Positions 41,934 through 50,178 of a stretch of 59,165 bases of DNA are shown here, piece after piece. A program made the translations under genes and the position numbers. The stretch spans positions 1 through 59,165 of the forward strand of contig JADLFQ010000011.1 of NCBI GenBank assembly GCA_020845515.1. The letters are read 5' to 3'. A model generated the notes under the pieces. That model had not been told where the DNA came from. It saw only the letters and a list, made by a program, of their open reading frames with translations, and made no database searches. Within the stretch, counting starts at the first letter, position 1. Every line of letters begins with the position of its first letter. Source of the DNA: Anaerolineaceae bacterium (lineage in GTDB: Bacteria > Chloroflexota > Anaerolineae > Anaerolineales > Anaerolineaceae).

Positions 41934-43193
41934 ATGCGTAATATCTTTGCCGGCTACTCATGCAGTTTGTGTGGTACGCACTATGAGCCTGACGAGGTGC
42001 AATACACGTGCCCCAAGGATGGGGGGAATTTGGATGTGATCCTGGATGTGAAAGCGATTAATAAAAAATATCGTATTGAAGATATCACATCGAGGACAGA
42101 GAACTCTTTATGGCGTTATGCCCCATTGCTGCCCGTGGATGACCCCGGCGCAGAGGAAACGCCCTTGCGCACTGTGGGCTGGACGCCGGTTTATTCCCCT
42201 AAAGAGTTGGCAGACAAACTGGGATTGAAGAGTTTGTGGGTGAAAGATGAGGGCAGAAACCCCACTGCTTCTTTTAAGGACCGCGCCAGCGCGGTCGTGG
42301 TGGCACGGGCACGTCAGATTTTCGTGGATGTGATTGTTACCGCGTCCACCGGAAATGCGGGCGCAGCACTTGCCGGGATGTCTGCTGCAATCGGTCAGAA
42401 AGCCGTGATTTTTGCCCCCAAAAGTGCGCCGCCTGCAAAGGTCGCCCAACTTTTGATCTACGGCGCAAAAGTTATCCTGGTGGATGGAAACTATGACCAG
42501 GCTTTTGATTTGTCGGTTCAGGCTTCCAAAGAGTTTGGGTGGTACTGCCGCAATACCGGTTATAACCCCTTTACGCTGGAAGGGAAAAAGACAGGCGCCT
42601 TGGAAATCTGGGAGCAAATCTTGCTGCGCTCCACGTTGTTGGAGACGCCGCTTTCCATCTTTATCTCCGTGGGGGATGGCAACATCATATCAGGCATTCA
42701 TAAGGGCTTCAAAGACCTTGCTGCTTTAGGCTGGTTGGAGAAAATGCCGCGAATTTTCGGCATTCAATCTGAAGGCTCGGCGGCGATTTTTAATGCTTTT
42801 AAAGCAAATAGCGAGAAAATTATACCGGTTCAAGCCAATACGATAGCGGACAGCATCTCGGTTGATTTACCTCGTGACGGCGTGCGGGCTGTCCGCGCGG
42901 CGACTCAAACCGGCGGAGCGTATCTTACTGTCAAGGATGAAGAAATTATCCGGGCAATTTCGGAGCTTGGGAAGGTGGGGATCTTTGCGGAACCTGCTGG
43001 AGCGACGGCGTATGCGGGGCTGCTTAAAGCGCTGCGAGATGGTAAAATATCCCCTGAGGATCCAATTCTTGTTCTCAATACCGGCAATGGCTTAAAGGAC
43101 ATACGCGCAGCCATGCAAGCGGCTGGGGAGGCTGTGGTCATCGAACCGACTATGGCTGCGTTAAAGAAATTGCTTCAGGCAAGCGGTGTTTAA
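41934..43193 (+). CDS. thrC: Threonine synthase
   Basis: A 419-residue fold-type II PLP enzyme with an N-terminal Zn-ribbon-like segment (C10, C13, C26), then GWTPVYSPKELADKLGLKSL and the PLP lysine K115 in NPTASFKDRAS. The glycine-rich phosphate loop STGNAGAALAG, VSVGDGNI-like ISVGDGNIISG and AEPAGATAYAGL follow. Threonine synthase converts O-phosphohomoserine to threonine. A zinc-ribbon and this spacing fit the archaeal/bacterial class well. In this neighbourhood it may instead act on a related substrate, since no other threonine gene is present. Confidence 0.85.
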   Translation: MRNIFAGYSCSLCGTHYEPDEVQYTCPKDGGNLDVILDVKAINKKYRIEDITSRTENSLWRYAPLLPVDDPGAEETPLRTVGWTPVYSPKELADKLGLKSLWVKDEGRNPTASFKDRASAVVVARARQIFVDVIVTASTGNAGAALAGMSAAIGQKAVIFAPKSAPPAKVAQLLIYGAKVILVDGNYDQAFDLSVQASKEFGWYCRNTGYNPFTLEGKKTGALEIWEQILLRSTLLETPLSIFISVGDGNIISGIHKGFKDLAALGWLEKMPRIFGIQSEGSAAIFNAFKANSEKIIPVQANTIADSISVDLPRDGVRAVRAATQTGGAYLTVKDEEIIRAISELGKVGIFAEPAGATAYAGLLKALRDGKISPEDPILVLNTGNGLKDIRAAMQAAGEAVVIEPTMAALKKLLQASGV

Positions 43194-43221
43194 CTAACCA
43201 AGAGGTTTTTTGAAGGTGTTT

Positions 43222-44166
43222 ATGACCCCTGAGGTTTCGATTATCGCGCCCGTCTTCAACGAGATTGACTGCCTGGATGAGCTTTACAGGCAATTAAGTG
43301 AGGTGATGGACCCCAGCGGATATAGCTGGGAATTGATCCTCATAGACGATGGCTCACAGGATGGCTCAACGGAAAAAATACGCGCATTGGCGCAAAAATT
43401 TGAACGGGTGCGTGCGGTTGTTTTTGCGCGTAATTTTGGGCACCAGATTGCCGTAACTGCAGGGCTGGATTACAGCCGCGGACAGGCAGTGGTGATTATT
43501 GATGCCGATCTTCAAGATCCCCCGGAGGTAATTCTCGACTTAATCCGGAAATGGAAAGAAGGCTATCAGGTTGTTTTTGCTGTACGAGCGGAACGTGAGG
43601 GCGAAACCTGGTTCAAGAAAACCAGTGCAGCGCTTTTTTACCGGATTATCTTCCGAATTACTGATGTACGCATTCCCCTGGATACAGGAGATTTCCGGCT
43701 GCTGGACCGTCAAGTTGTCAATGTTTTGAACCGGATGCGCGAACGCCACCGTTTTCTTCGAGGAATGTCTGCTTGGATTGGGTTCCGGCAAATTGGGGTG
43801 CCGTACCGGCGTTCAGCGCGATTTGCAGGCGAGACGAAATACCCGTTCCGCAAGATGCTCAAACTGGCATTGAACGCGGTTACCGGTTTTTCGTATTTTC
43901 CGTTACAATTAGCCACGTATTTGGGCTTTGTCTCGGCGGGTATCAGCATTCTGGCAATCCCAGTGGTGGTGGTTTTTCGTTTGATGGGAAACCAGACATT
44001 TTTTGGCCAGGCTACAACGCTGATCTCCGTACTATTTTTAGGAGGGGTGCAGCTTATCAGCCTGGGAATTTTAGGTGAGTATATCGGAAGAATTTATGAT
44101 GAAGTGAAAGGGCGTCCGCTTTATATTGTGAACGAAACCTCAGAGATGCCCGAATCTGACAAATAA
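43222..44166 (+). CDS. Family 2 glycosyltransferase (DPM1/GtrB-like)
   Basis: About 314 residues from the ATG at 43222 (GAAGGTG upstream; an in-frame TTG at 43210 is less likely). The GT-A domain starts VSIIAPVFNEIDCLDELYRQ and has the metal-binding VIIDADLQDPPEVI. FRLLDRQVVNVLNRMRERHRFLRG and two C-terminal membrane segments (about 230-250 and 265-290) place it with polyprenyl-phosphate glycosyltransferases. It would make a lipid-linked sugar of the kind used by GT-C enzymes, such as the putative one at 33569. Confidence 0.9.
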   Translation: MTPEVSIIAPVFNEIDCLDELYRQLSEVMDPSGYSWELILIDDGSQDGSTEKIRALAQKFERVRAVVFARNFGHQIAVTAGLDYSRGQAVVIIDADLQDPPEVILDLIRKWKEGYQVVFAVRAEREGETWFKKTSAALFYRIIFRITDVRIPLDTGDFRLLDRQVVNVLNRMRERHRFLRGMSAWIGFRQIGVPYRRSARFAGETKYPFRKMLKLALNAVTGFSYFPLQLATYLGFVSAGISILAIPVVVVFRLMGNQTFFGQATTLISVLFLGGVQLISLGILGEYIGRIYDEVKGRPLYIVNETSEMPESDK

Positions 44167-44194
44167 TTATTATTTATAAGGAGAGTTACAGAAA

Positions 44195-45673
44195 ATGGCA
44201 CGAATTGATTTAAATGTATACGCGGATCGCATGGAAAGAGCAGTTAAACGGGCTCGAGAGCGGAATATCATCATCCCAACCTTTGGGGAACAAAAGAATC
44301 CTGAGCTGATTCCAGCAAAAATAAAGGAAGAATTAAAAGGGATTGGTCTTTGGGATATTCACCCCCGCAACCTGTACCGCATTACCTGGAAGAATGAACC
44401 CGTGGAAAGCGGTGGCGGTTTTGGCAAGGCGAATTATATTGAGCTTCCCAGCAGCCTGACCGGCGTTGATGCGCGCATCGTGGCATTGGTTGGCAAGTGG
44501 TTTCCAACCGGCTCTCATAAAGTGGGCGCGGCTTTTGGCTGCTTGGTCCCGCGCCTCACTACTGGGCAATTTGACCCCACTACACAGAAAGCTGTATGGC
44601 CCTCAACCGGCAACTATTGCCGCGGCGGCGCGTACGATTCGGCGTTGTTGGCGTGCGATTCGATCGCAATCTTACCGGAAGAGATGAGCCAGGAACGATT
44701 CAACTGGCTAAAAACTGTTGCAGGAGAGGTGATTGCAACCCCGGGCAGCGAATCCAACGTAAAAGAAATTTTTGACAAATGTTGGGAACTGCGCCGCTCT
44801 GGGCAGGACTTGATGATTTTTAACCAGTTTGAGGAGTTTGGCAATTATCTTTGGCACTACGATGTTACCGCCAGCGCCATGGAAGAGGTTCTTAAGGCTG
44901 TAATGGGACCCAAAGATCGTTTTGCAGGTTTGACCTCGAACACGGGGTCCGGCGGTACGATCGGCGCCGGCGATTATCTGAAGAAGCTCCATCCGTACAG
45001 CAAAATTATTGCCAGTGAAGCACTGCAATGCCCGACGCTTTTGACCAATGGATTTGGTGCACACCGCATCGAGGGTATTGGTGACAAACACGTGCCGTGG
45101 GTACATAATGTCAAAAACACTGATCTTGTCACTGCTGTTGACGATAGGGCAGTTGTTGCCATCGCCCGGTTGTTTAATGAACCCGCCGGACAGGAATATC
45201 TGGCTAAACGGGGTATAGACGAACTAACCATCAGTAATCTGGACCTGGCAGGACTTTCCGGTGTAGCCAACATCCTTTCAGCGATAAAATTTGCCAAGTA
45301 TTATGAACTGGGCAGCCAGGATGTAATTATGACTTTGCTGACAGACTCAATGAGCTTATATGAAACACGCTTGGAGGAATATCAGGAACAGTTTGGCAAT
45401 TTTACAGCAACGGATGCCGCCGTCGTCATGGAACGCGATTTGCTTGGGGAACGCACCGATAATATGATGGAGTTAACCTATGAAGACCGCAAACGCGTCC
45501 ATAACCTCAAGTATTACACCTGGGTTGAACAACAGGGCAAGACCTACGAAGAAATTCAAGCACAGTGGTATGATCCGGATTACTGGACTGAATTTCAGGA
45601 ACAGTTGCCTGAATTTGATGTTTTGATCAATCAGTTTAATGATGCGGTCGGTTTGCTAAAGAATTACAAATAG
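44195..45673 (+). CDS. Large fold-type II PLP-dependent enzyme, substrate unknown
   Basis: A 492-residue protein related to the cysteine synthase/threonine synthase superfamily. KWFPTGSHKVGAAFG holds the probable PLP lysine K109. WPSTGNYCRGGAYDSALLA is the asparagine loop and SNTGSGGTIGAGDYLKKL the phosphate-binding loop. It is longer than cysteine synthase (about 310) or diaminopropionate ammonia-lyase (about 400), with an extra C-terminal helical region. Proteins of this type are usually annotated only as PLP-dependent protein beta subunit. Its place at the end of the purine locus suggests an amino-acid lyase or deaminase step, unproven. Confidence 0.8.
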   Translation: MARIDLNVYADRMERAVKRARERNIIIPTFGEQKNPELIPAKIKEELKGIGLWDIHPRNLYRITWKNEPVESGGGFGKANYIELPSSLTGVDARIVALVGKWFPTGSHKVGAAFGCLVPRLTTGQFDPTTQKAVWPSTGNYCRGGAYDSALLACDSIAILPEEMSQERFNWLKTVAGEVIATPGSESNVKEIFDKCWELRRSGQDLMIFNQFEEFGNYLWHYDVTASAMEEVLKAVMGPKDRFAGLTSNTGSGGTIGAGDYLKKLHPYSKIIASEALQCPTLLTNGFGAHRIEGIGDKHVPWVHNVKNTDLVTAVDDRAVVAIARLFNEPAGQEYLAKRGIDELTISNLDLAGLSGVANILSAIKFAKYYELGSQDVIMTLLTDSMSLYETRLEEYQEQFGNFTATDAAVVMERDLLGERTDNMMELTYEDRKRVHNLKYYTWVEQQGKTYEEIQAQWYDPDYWTEFQEQLPEFDVLINQFNDAVGLLKNYK

Positions 45674-45697
45674 CTTGCTAAATTTAGGATTGTTTAA

Positions 45698-45740
45698 GGG
45701 GTCTTCTGCTGTCAGTTGGGGCGGAAGACCCCTTATTTTC
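45698..45740 (+). terminator. Rho-independent terminator of the purine locus
   Basis: GGGGTCTTC (45698-45706) and GAAGACCCC (45724-45732) form a perfect 9-bp stem with a 17-base loop followed by TTATTTTCTTT. Confidence 0.82.
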
Positions 45741-45836
45741 TTTACAAGCGGACTGGTCTAAAAATTGCCTGCTTGTATAATTGGATGAGGTCAAAAATCT
45801 ACATATATTGCTCTGAAAATATGGCAGGAGTTTGAA

Positions 45837-46418
45837 ATGGATGCAGCTATAATCCCTGAATCTGCTTTGGTTTTGGTGGCTGTGCTGCCAATGCAGCGCG
45901 ATCTTGAAATTGCAAAGCTTCTGGGTTGGTACCGCATTCCACTTCGTTCTGCGCCCAAAGTGGTGGATGTAGATTACCTGGCGTTTTACCAGACCTCTGC
46001 TTTTGAAGAAGGTCATCGTTGCCGGGTGGAACTATTTGCCGAGGTGAAGGGGCATGAATTGACAACCCGACGTGAATTGTTTCGCGAGGAGATAAACCAT
46101 CCACGGGCGAATGAGGAGTATTATAAAATCCAAGTGGGCGAGTTACGTGTGCTTCCGGCTCCGGTCATGGCGGAACAGTGGCGGCGGTTTAATTTTTTGT
46201 ATACAACTGGTGAAAGGCTGGTGTCATCGCGGAAATTACAGGAATTGGTTGTTACTTCAGAAGAACGCGACGTTCTCTGGCGGGCTTTGCGCGAGCGAGG
46301 AAATCAGACTGGGGCGTATAGGATAAATGCTGCCCTGCCGGAAATATCCGAAGAGGCTCTGTTGGCATTCTTCACTCTGATCAATAAGGGAAAACAAGAA
46401 ACCAGCAATCGTATTTGA
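45837..46418 (+). CDS. Hypothetical protein, no recognised domain
   Basis: A 193-residue soluble protein with no signal or membrane segment. Motif-like stretches include DLEIAKLLGWYRIPLRSAPK, VDYLAFYQT, GHELTTRRELFREEINHPRA and RFNFLYTTGERL. The high density of charged and aromatic residues suggests a folded, conserved protein, and I have the impression it is common in Chloroflexota, but I cannot assign a function. It is preceded by a terminator and followed by the antiporter-like genes, with a 63-base gap. Confidence 0.7.
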   Translation: MDAAIIPESALVLVAVLPMQRDLEIAKLLGWYRIPLRSAPKVVDVDYLAFYQTSAFEEGHRCRVELFAEVKGHELTTRRELFREEINHPRANEEYYKIQVGELRVLPAPVMAEQWRRFNFLYTTGERLVSSRKLQELVVTSEERDVLWRALRERGNQTGAYRINAALPEISEEALLAFFTLINKGKQETSNRI

Positions 46419-46481
46419 ATCCGATACTTGTAGATTATGCTTTAGTAGAAAAAGAAGACTAAGACTGGTACTGGAAACCTG

Positions 46482-48086
46482 ATGCTTGTTCTTTTGCCCG
46501 TATTCTTACTCACGCTAACACTAATTGCACTGCTTGCTCTGGCACGTTTTAAACGGGGCGCCGGGCTTGCCTGGCTGGTTTCTGTATCGGCAGGCCTATT
46601 GACCTGGGTTGTGCTTTTAGTACAGCTATTCATTCGGCCGTCTCCTTTTTCTTTGACAGAATGGTACCTGGGGGAAGGGGCAACAACCAACCTGGTATTT
46701 CAATTAGACCAGAGTTCATGGCCTTATGCTTTCGGGTTGGTAAGTTTACTTCTGGCTGTGGTAATGTCAGATGCTTCGCGGTTTGAATTTCAAGCCAACC
46801 CTTTGGAATGGGGCGGAAGCCTGGTGGTTGTCATTGGCGGATTGCTGGCTGTGCTGGCTGAGACGCCTCTGGCATTAATTTTTGCCTGGACGCTCATTGA
46901 CATATTTGAATTGGTTATTTTGCTACAAACCGTTGAACATCAACAGCAAAAGCAGCAGGCTGTTGTTGCTTTTGGGGCGCGATTGGCCGGAATCATGATG
47001 ATCATTTGGGCTGTTTTGGTAAGCCGTGCCGGTGGTCAGGGTTTGACGCTGGCGAGCTTCCCTCCACAAGCAGGCATCTTTCTCCTGATTGCGGCTGGAT
47101 TGCGACTGGGTGTGATTCCCCTGCACCTTCCGTACAGGGAGGAACCACGTTTACGGCGCGGGCTTGGGACAGCAATCCGGATGGCTGTACCTGCCTCCAG
47201 TTTGGTGCTCCTGAGCCGCCTGCCACCAACTGTTGTACCACCTGTATGGGCACCCTATTTTCTTCTCTTTACCTCGTTGGCAGCTGTTTATGGTTCTGTA
47301 CGCTGGCTAACGGCAAGGGATGAATTGGCAGGCCGACCTTATTGGATTATTGCCATTGCGGGACTGGCAATTGGATCGGCAGTGCGGGGAAGACCGGTTG
47401 CTGCGTTGGCTTGGGGTGCAGCTATGCTGTTTGCCGGAGGGTTTATTTTTTTGTTCTCTGCCCGCAACCGTGCGTTATGGGGAGTGGCCATCCTTAGCTG
47501 GATAGGATTGACTGGTCTCCCGTTTACTCCAGCGGCCAGTGGGTGGCAGGGCTTGGTTGTGTTGCCCTTCAGCATTCTGGACGTTATGTATATCCTTGTG
47601 CATACGCTCCTGTTACTTGGTTTCCTGCGCCATAGCTTATCGCCTGGCTTGACAATGGATAAAATGGAAGGATGGGCAAAGGCGGTATACAGTTTGGGGT
47701 TGGTTTTGCTGGTTATTTCTCACTGGCTAACCGGAATTTTTGGCTGGCAGAGTTCATTTACCGTCGGAAATTGGTGGGCGAGTGCGGCTTCGGCGCTCCT
47801 ATGCTTGGTGGGCGCAATTAGCATTTGGCTGTATACTCAACGACCGCTCCAACAGTTGGAAGGCACACAAACCTGGTTGCTTGTTTTTATTGAAAAGATA
47901 GGCTCTGCCCTTGGAAAAATTTTAAATTTGAATTGGTTTTACCGCCTGGGTGTCTTTTTCTTTCGTATCCTTCAACGCCTGGTTAATTTTCTGACGTTGA
48001 TTTTGGAAGGAGAGGGTGGTATTCTTTGGGCGTTGGTGCTGCTGGTTTTAATTGTTTCTTTTCTCCTCCAGAGAGGCCCTCAATGA
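46482..48086 (+). CDS. Complex I antiporter-like (NuoL/M/N-related) membrane protein A
   Basis: A 534-residue protein with about 14 membrane segments. FAWTLIDIFELVILL matches the TM5 region of proton-translocating NuoL/M/N subunits (E143 or D140 as the acidic residue). GLRLGVIPLHLPYREEP matches the TM7 motif (K)xxxxPxHxW, with R208 where Lys is usual. The C-terminal 80 residues include a basic helix before a last membrane segment. It overlaps the next gene by 4 bases. No Nuo, Mrp, hydrogenase-4 or Fpo soluble subunit is encoded nearby. A proton or ion translocation role is inferred from distant similarity. Confidence 0.65.
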   Translation: MLVLLPVFLLTLTLIALLALARFKRGAGLAWLVSVSAGLLTWVVLLVQLFIRPSPFSLTEWYLGEGATTNLVFQLDQSSWPYAFGLVSLLLAVVMSDASRFEFQANPLEWGGSLVVVIGGLLAVLAETPLALIFAWTLIDIFELVILLQTVEHQQQKQQAVVAFGARLAGIMMIIWAVLVSRAGGQGLTLASFPPQAGIFLLIAAGLRLGVIPLHLPYREEPRLRRGLGTAIRMAVPASSLVLLSRLPPTVVPPVWAPYFLLFTSLAAVYGSVRWLTARDELAGRPYWIIAIAGLAIGSAVRGRPVAALAWGAAMLFAGGFIFLFSARNRALWGVAILSWIGLTGLPFTPAASGWQGLVVLPFSILDVMYILVHTLLLLGFLRHSLSPGLTMDKMEGWAKAVYSLGLVLLVISHWLTGIFGWQSSFTVGNWWASAASALLCLVGAISIWLYTQRPLQQLEGTQTWLLVFIEKIGSALGKILNLNWFYRLGVFFFRILQRLVNFLTLILEGEGGILWALVLLVLIVSFLLQRGPQ

Positions 48087-48670
48087 TATTTCAACGATTT
48101 TCAGTCATTGCGGCGGCGATCATTGTTGTGTGCTGTTTATTCTTGCTGGTCAGCCGGAATTGGCGACAGTCTATTCTGGCTTTTGCGGTTTTATATATTG
48201 GCGTTTTCTGGCTCACTGCATTGGTCTGGCCGGTTGGCCTGGCAGTTGTCAAGCTTGTCGTTGGTTGGATGGCGGGGGCTGTTCTGGGGGCGACCATCCA
48301 AACGGAAACATCTCCATTTCAACATGTGGAGCTGCGCCCCGTGCAAATCTTCCGATTGACAGCCGGAGCAGTTGTAATTGTGCTGGTTTTTGCGTTGGAG
48401 TCTGCTTTACTTGAGTGGATTGCTATTGATCCAGTTGTCTTATGGGGTGCAATGGTACTGATCGGGATGGGCGTGCTGCAGTTAGGGATTATGACGAATC
48501 CTTTTAACCTTTTTGTTGGTTTATTGATTCTGCTCGCGGGATTTGAGACGATTTATGCGGTGCTGGAAAGCTCTGTGTTGGTGGCTGGGCTGCTGGCAGT
48601 AGTAAATCTTGGCTTGGCATTAACTGGTGCATATTTAATTTCTTCACAGGCAGGGGAGGAGACGGCATGA
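48083..48670 (+). CDS. Membrane protein B of the antiporter-like trio (NuoK/MnhC-like C-terminus)
   Basis: 195 residues from the ATG at 48083, which overlaps the stop of the previous gene (ATGA), with AGAGG upstream. About six membrane segments. The C-terminal half, NPFNLFVGLLILLAGFETI and ESSVLVAGLLAVVNLGLAL, resembles the second and third helices of NuoK/MnhC with their conserved glutamates; the N-terminal half is less clear and could be NuoJ/MnhB-like. The next gene overlaps it by 4 bases, so the three proteins are likely made together as a complex. Confidence 0.6.
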   Translation: MIFQRFSVIAAAIIVVCCLFLLVSRNWRQSILAFAVLYIGVFWLTALVWPVGLAVVKLVVGWMAGAVLGATIQTETSPFQHVELRPVQIFRLTAGAVVIVLVFALESALLEWIAIDPVVLWGAMVLIGMGVLQLGIMTNPFNLFVGLLILLAGFETIYAVLESSVLVAGLLAVVNLGLALTGAYLISSQAGEETA

Positions 48671-50058
48671 GCGCGCCGCAGATTTGGATTGGGTTTCCAC
48701 TTCTGCTCTCAGCCATCCTTTTTGTTTTAAGAAAACAGACTGGTGTGGTTTGGATTATTGCCATCGCCTCGAATATATTGTTTGCACTGCTGGCCTTTTT
48801 TCTACCGGCAGGCAGGCCGGTTGATCTTGGCCTGTTTTTGCTGCCTATAGAAGATTCTCTTGTTGTTTTAGGGCGTCGCTTTATCCTGGATGGCGGTGAT
48901 CGTCAATTTCTGGGTTTGATCTTTGCACTTGGCGCGTTTTGGTTTGGGGGGGGACGAGTTGTACAGGCCAACCGCAATTTTGTGCCACTTGGTATGACGG
49001 TGATGGCGCTATTGGCTGCAGCGCTGGCGGTTGAACCTTTTCTCTACGCTGCTCTATTGGTGGAAATGGCTGTGCTGGTCAGCGTCCCCATTCTTTCCCC
49101 CCCGGGACAGCCGGTTAAACAAGGTTTGTTTCGCTTTTTGATCTTTCAAACCCTTGCAATGCCTTTCATTCTGATCGCGGGGTGGGCAGCCGGAGCTGTG
49201 GAAGCGAACCCGGCAGCCCCACACTTGCTGCAGCAAGCGGTTGTCTTACTCGCGCTTGGATTTGCTTTCTGGCTGGCGGTTTTTCCTTTTTACAACTGGA
49301 TGCCGTTACTGGTCAGTCAAACGAACCCTTTTGTTGCCAGTTTTATCGTGTTGACCCTTAACACGCTCGTCTTTTTACTCAGTCTGGACTTTCTGGATGC
49401 TTTTTCCTGGCTGCGCAGCTCCGATCTTTTGTATCCTGCTTTGCGCTTGGTGGGGACGCTCATGGTTGTAACCGCGGGTATTTGGACTGTTTTTCAGCAG
49501 GACCTTACCCGCGTTCTGGCGTACACACTTATTATGGAAAATGGCTTTTCTCTCCTTGCCCTAAGCTTGAACAACTATGTTGGCTTTCAAATATTCGCAA
49601 GCATGTTTTTAGCGCGCTGGATTACAATAGCCCTCTTTTCTCTTTCCCTTACCATTCTTGCGCAAAAAACTACGCCGGATATCCAAGGGTTGCAGGGGTT
49701 TCTCTATAGGATGCCTTTGGCGTCACTTTCCTTGCTTGGTGGGCTGCTGGGGATGGGAGGGGCACCTTTACTGGCGGTATTTCCTCTGCGGTTATTTTTG
49801 CTGGAGAATTTGTCGAGCGCCTCTTTGGCGTATGCTATTTGGCCTATTATCGGTATGGCATGTATTCTCATTTTTGGATTGAGGGTCTTGGTTTCCCTGG
49901 TTGAAAGTGACCAAAAGACCAGACGAGCAGAGGAGACGCGCTCTCAGGCATTCTTCCTGACGGGCGGACTTCTCTTCGTCTTCATGCTGGGAATCTTCCC
50001 GCGCTGGTTTTTGCCAAGTTTTCAAAAACTTCTGGAAACTTTTGCCCAATTAAAGTGA
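48667..50058 (+). CDS. Complex I antiporter-like (NuoN/M-related) membrane protein C
   Basis: A 463-residue protein with about 14 membrane segments. E133 in LYAALLVEMAVLVS matches the TM5 glutamate. FAFWLAVFPFYNWMPLLVSQ matches the TM7 motif but has W202 where NuoN has its key lysine, and N232 where the TM8 lysine lies at the same spacing. DLTRVLAYTLIMENGFSLLAL matches the family's TM after the discontinuous helix. GAGGAGACG precedes the ATG. The loss of both lysines suggests it may not pump protons, or does so differently. Confidence 0.7.
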   Translation: MSAPQIWIGFPLLLSAILFVLRKQTGVVWIIAIASNILFALLAFFLPAGRPVDLGLFLLPIEDSLVVLGRRFILDGGDRQFLGLIFALGAFWFGGGRVVQANRNFVPLGMTVMALLAAALAVEPFLYAALLVEMAVLVSVPILSPPGQPVKQGLFRFLIFQTLAMPFILIAGWAAGAVEANPAAPHLLQQAVVLLALGFAFWLAVFPFYNWMPLLVSQTNPFVASFIVLTLNTLVFLLSLDFLDAFSWLRSSDLLYPALRLVGTLMVVTAGIWTVFQQDLTRVLAYTLIMENGFSLLALSLNNYVGFQIFASMFLARWITIALFSLSLTILAQKTTPDIQGLQGFLYRMPLASLSLLGGLLGMGGAPLLAVFPLRLFLLENLSSASLAYAIWPIIGMACILIFGLRVLVSLVESDQKTRRAEETRSQAFFLTGGLLFVFMLGIFPRWFLPSFQKLLETFAQLK

Positions 50059-50080
50059 GTGAAGGATATTTGAGGGGTTT

Positions 50081-50089
50081 TGGTATAAT
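50081..50089 (+). promoter_or_regulatory. Extended -10 promoter for the coiled-coil/selB transcript
   Basis: TGG-TATAAT gives a TGN extended -10 with a perfect -10 hexamer (50084-50089). No -35 box is evident. It lies about 90 bases upstream of the coiled-coil gene. Confidence 0.5.
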
Positions 50090-50178
50090 GCGAGAGAGGA
50101 ATTTGTGCTATTTTTTTTGAGCGGGGAAAAAAGAGTTTGTATGGATGACGTTTGTTTGTGTCAGGTATAAGGAGCTCT

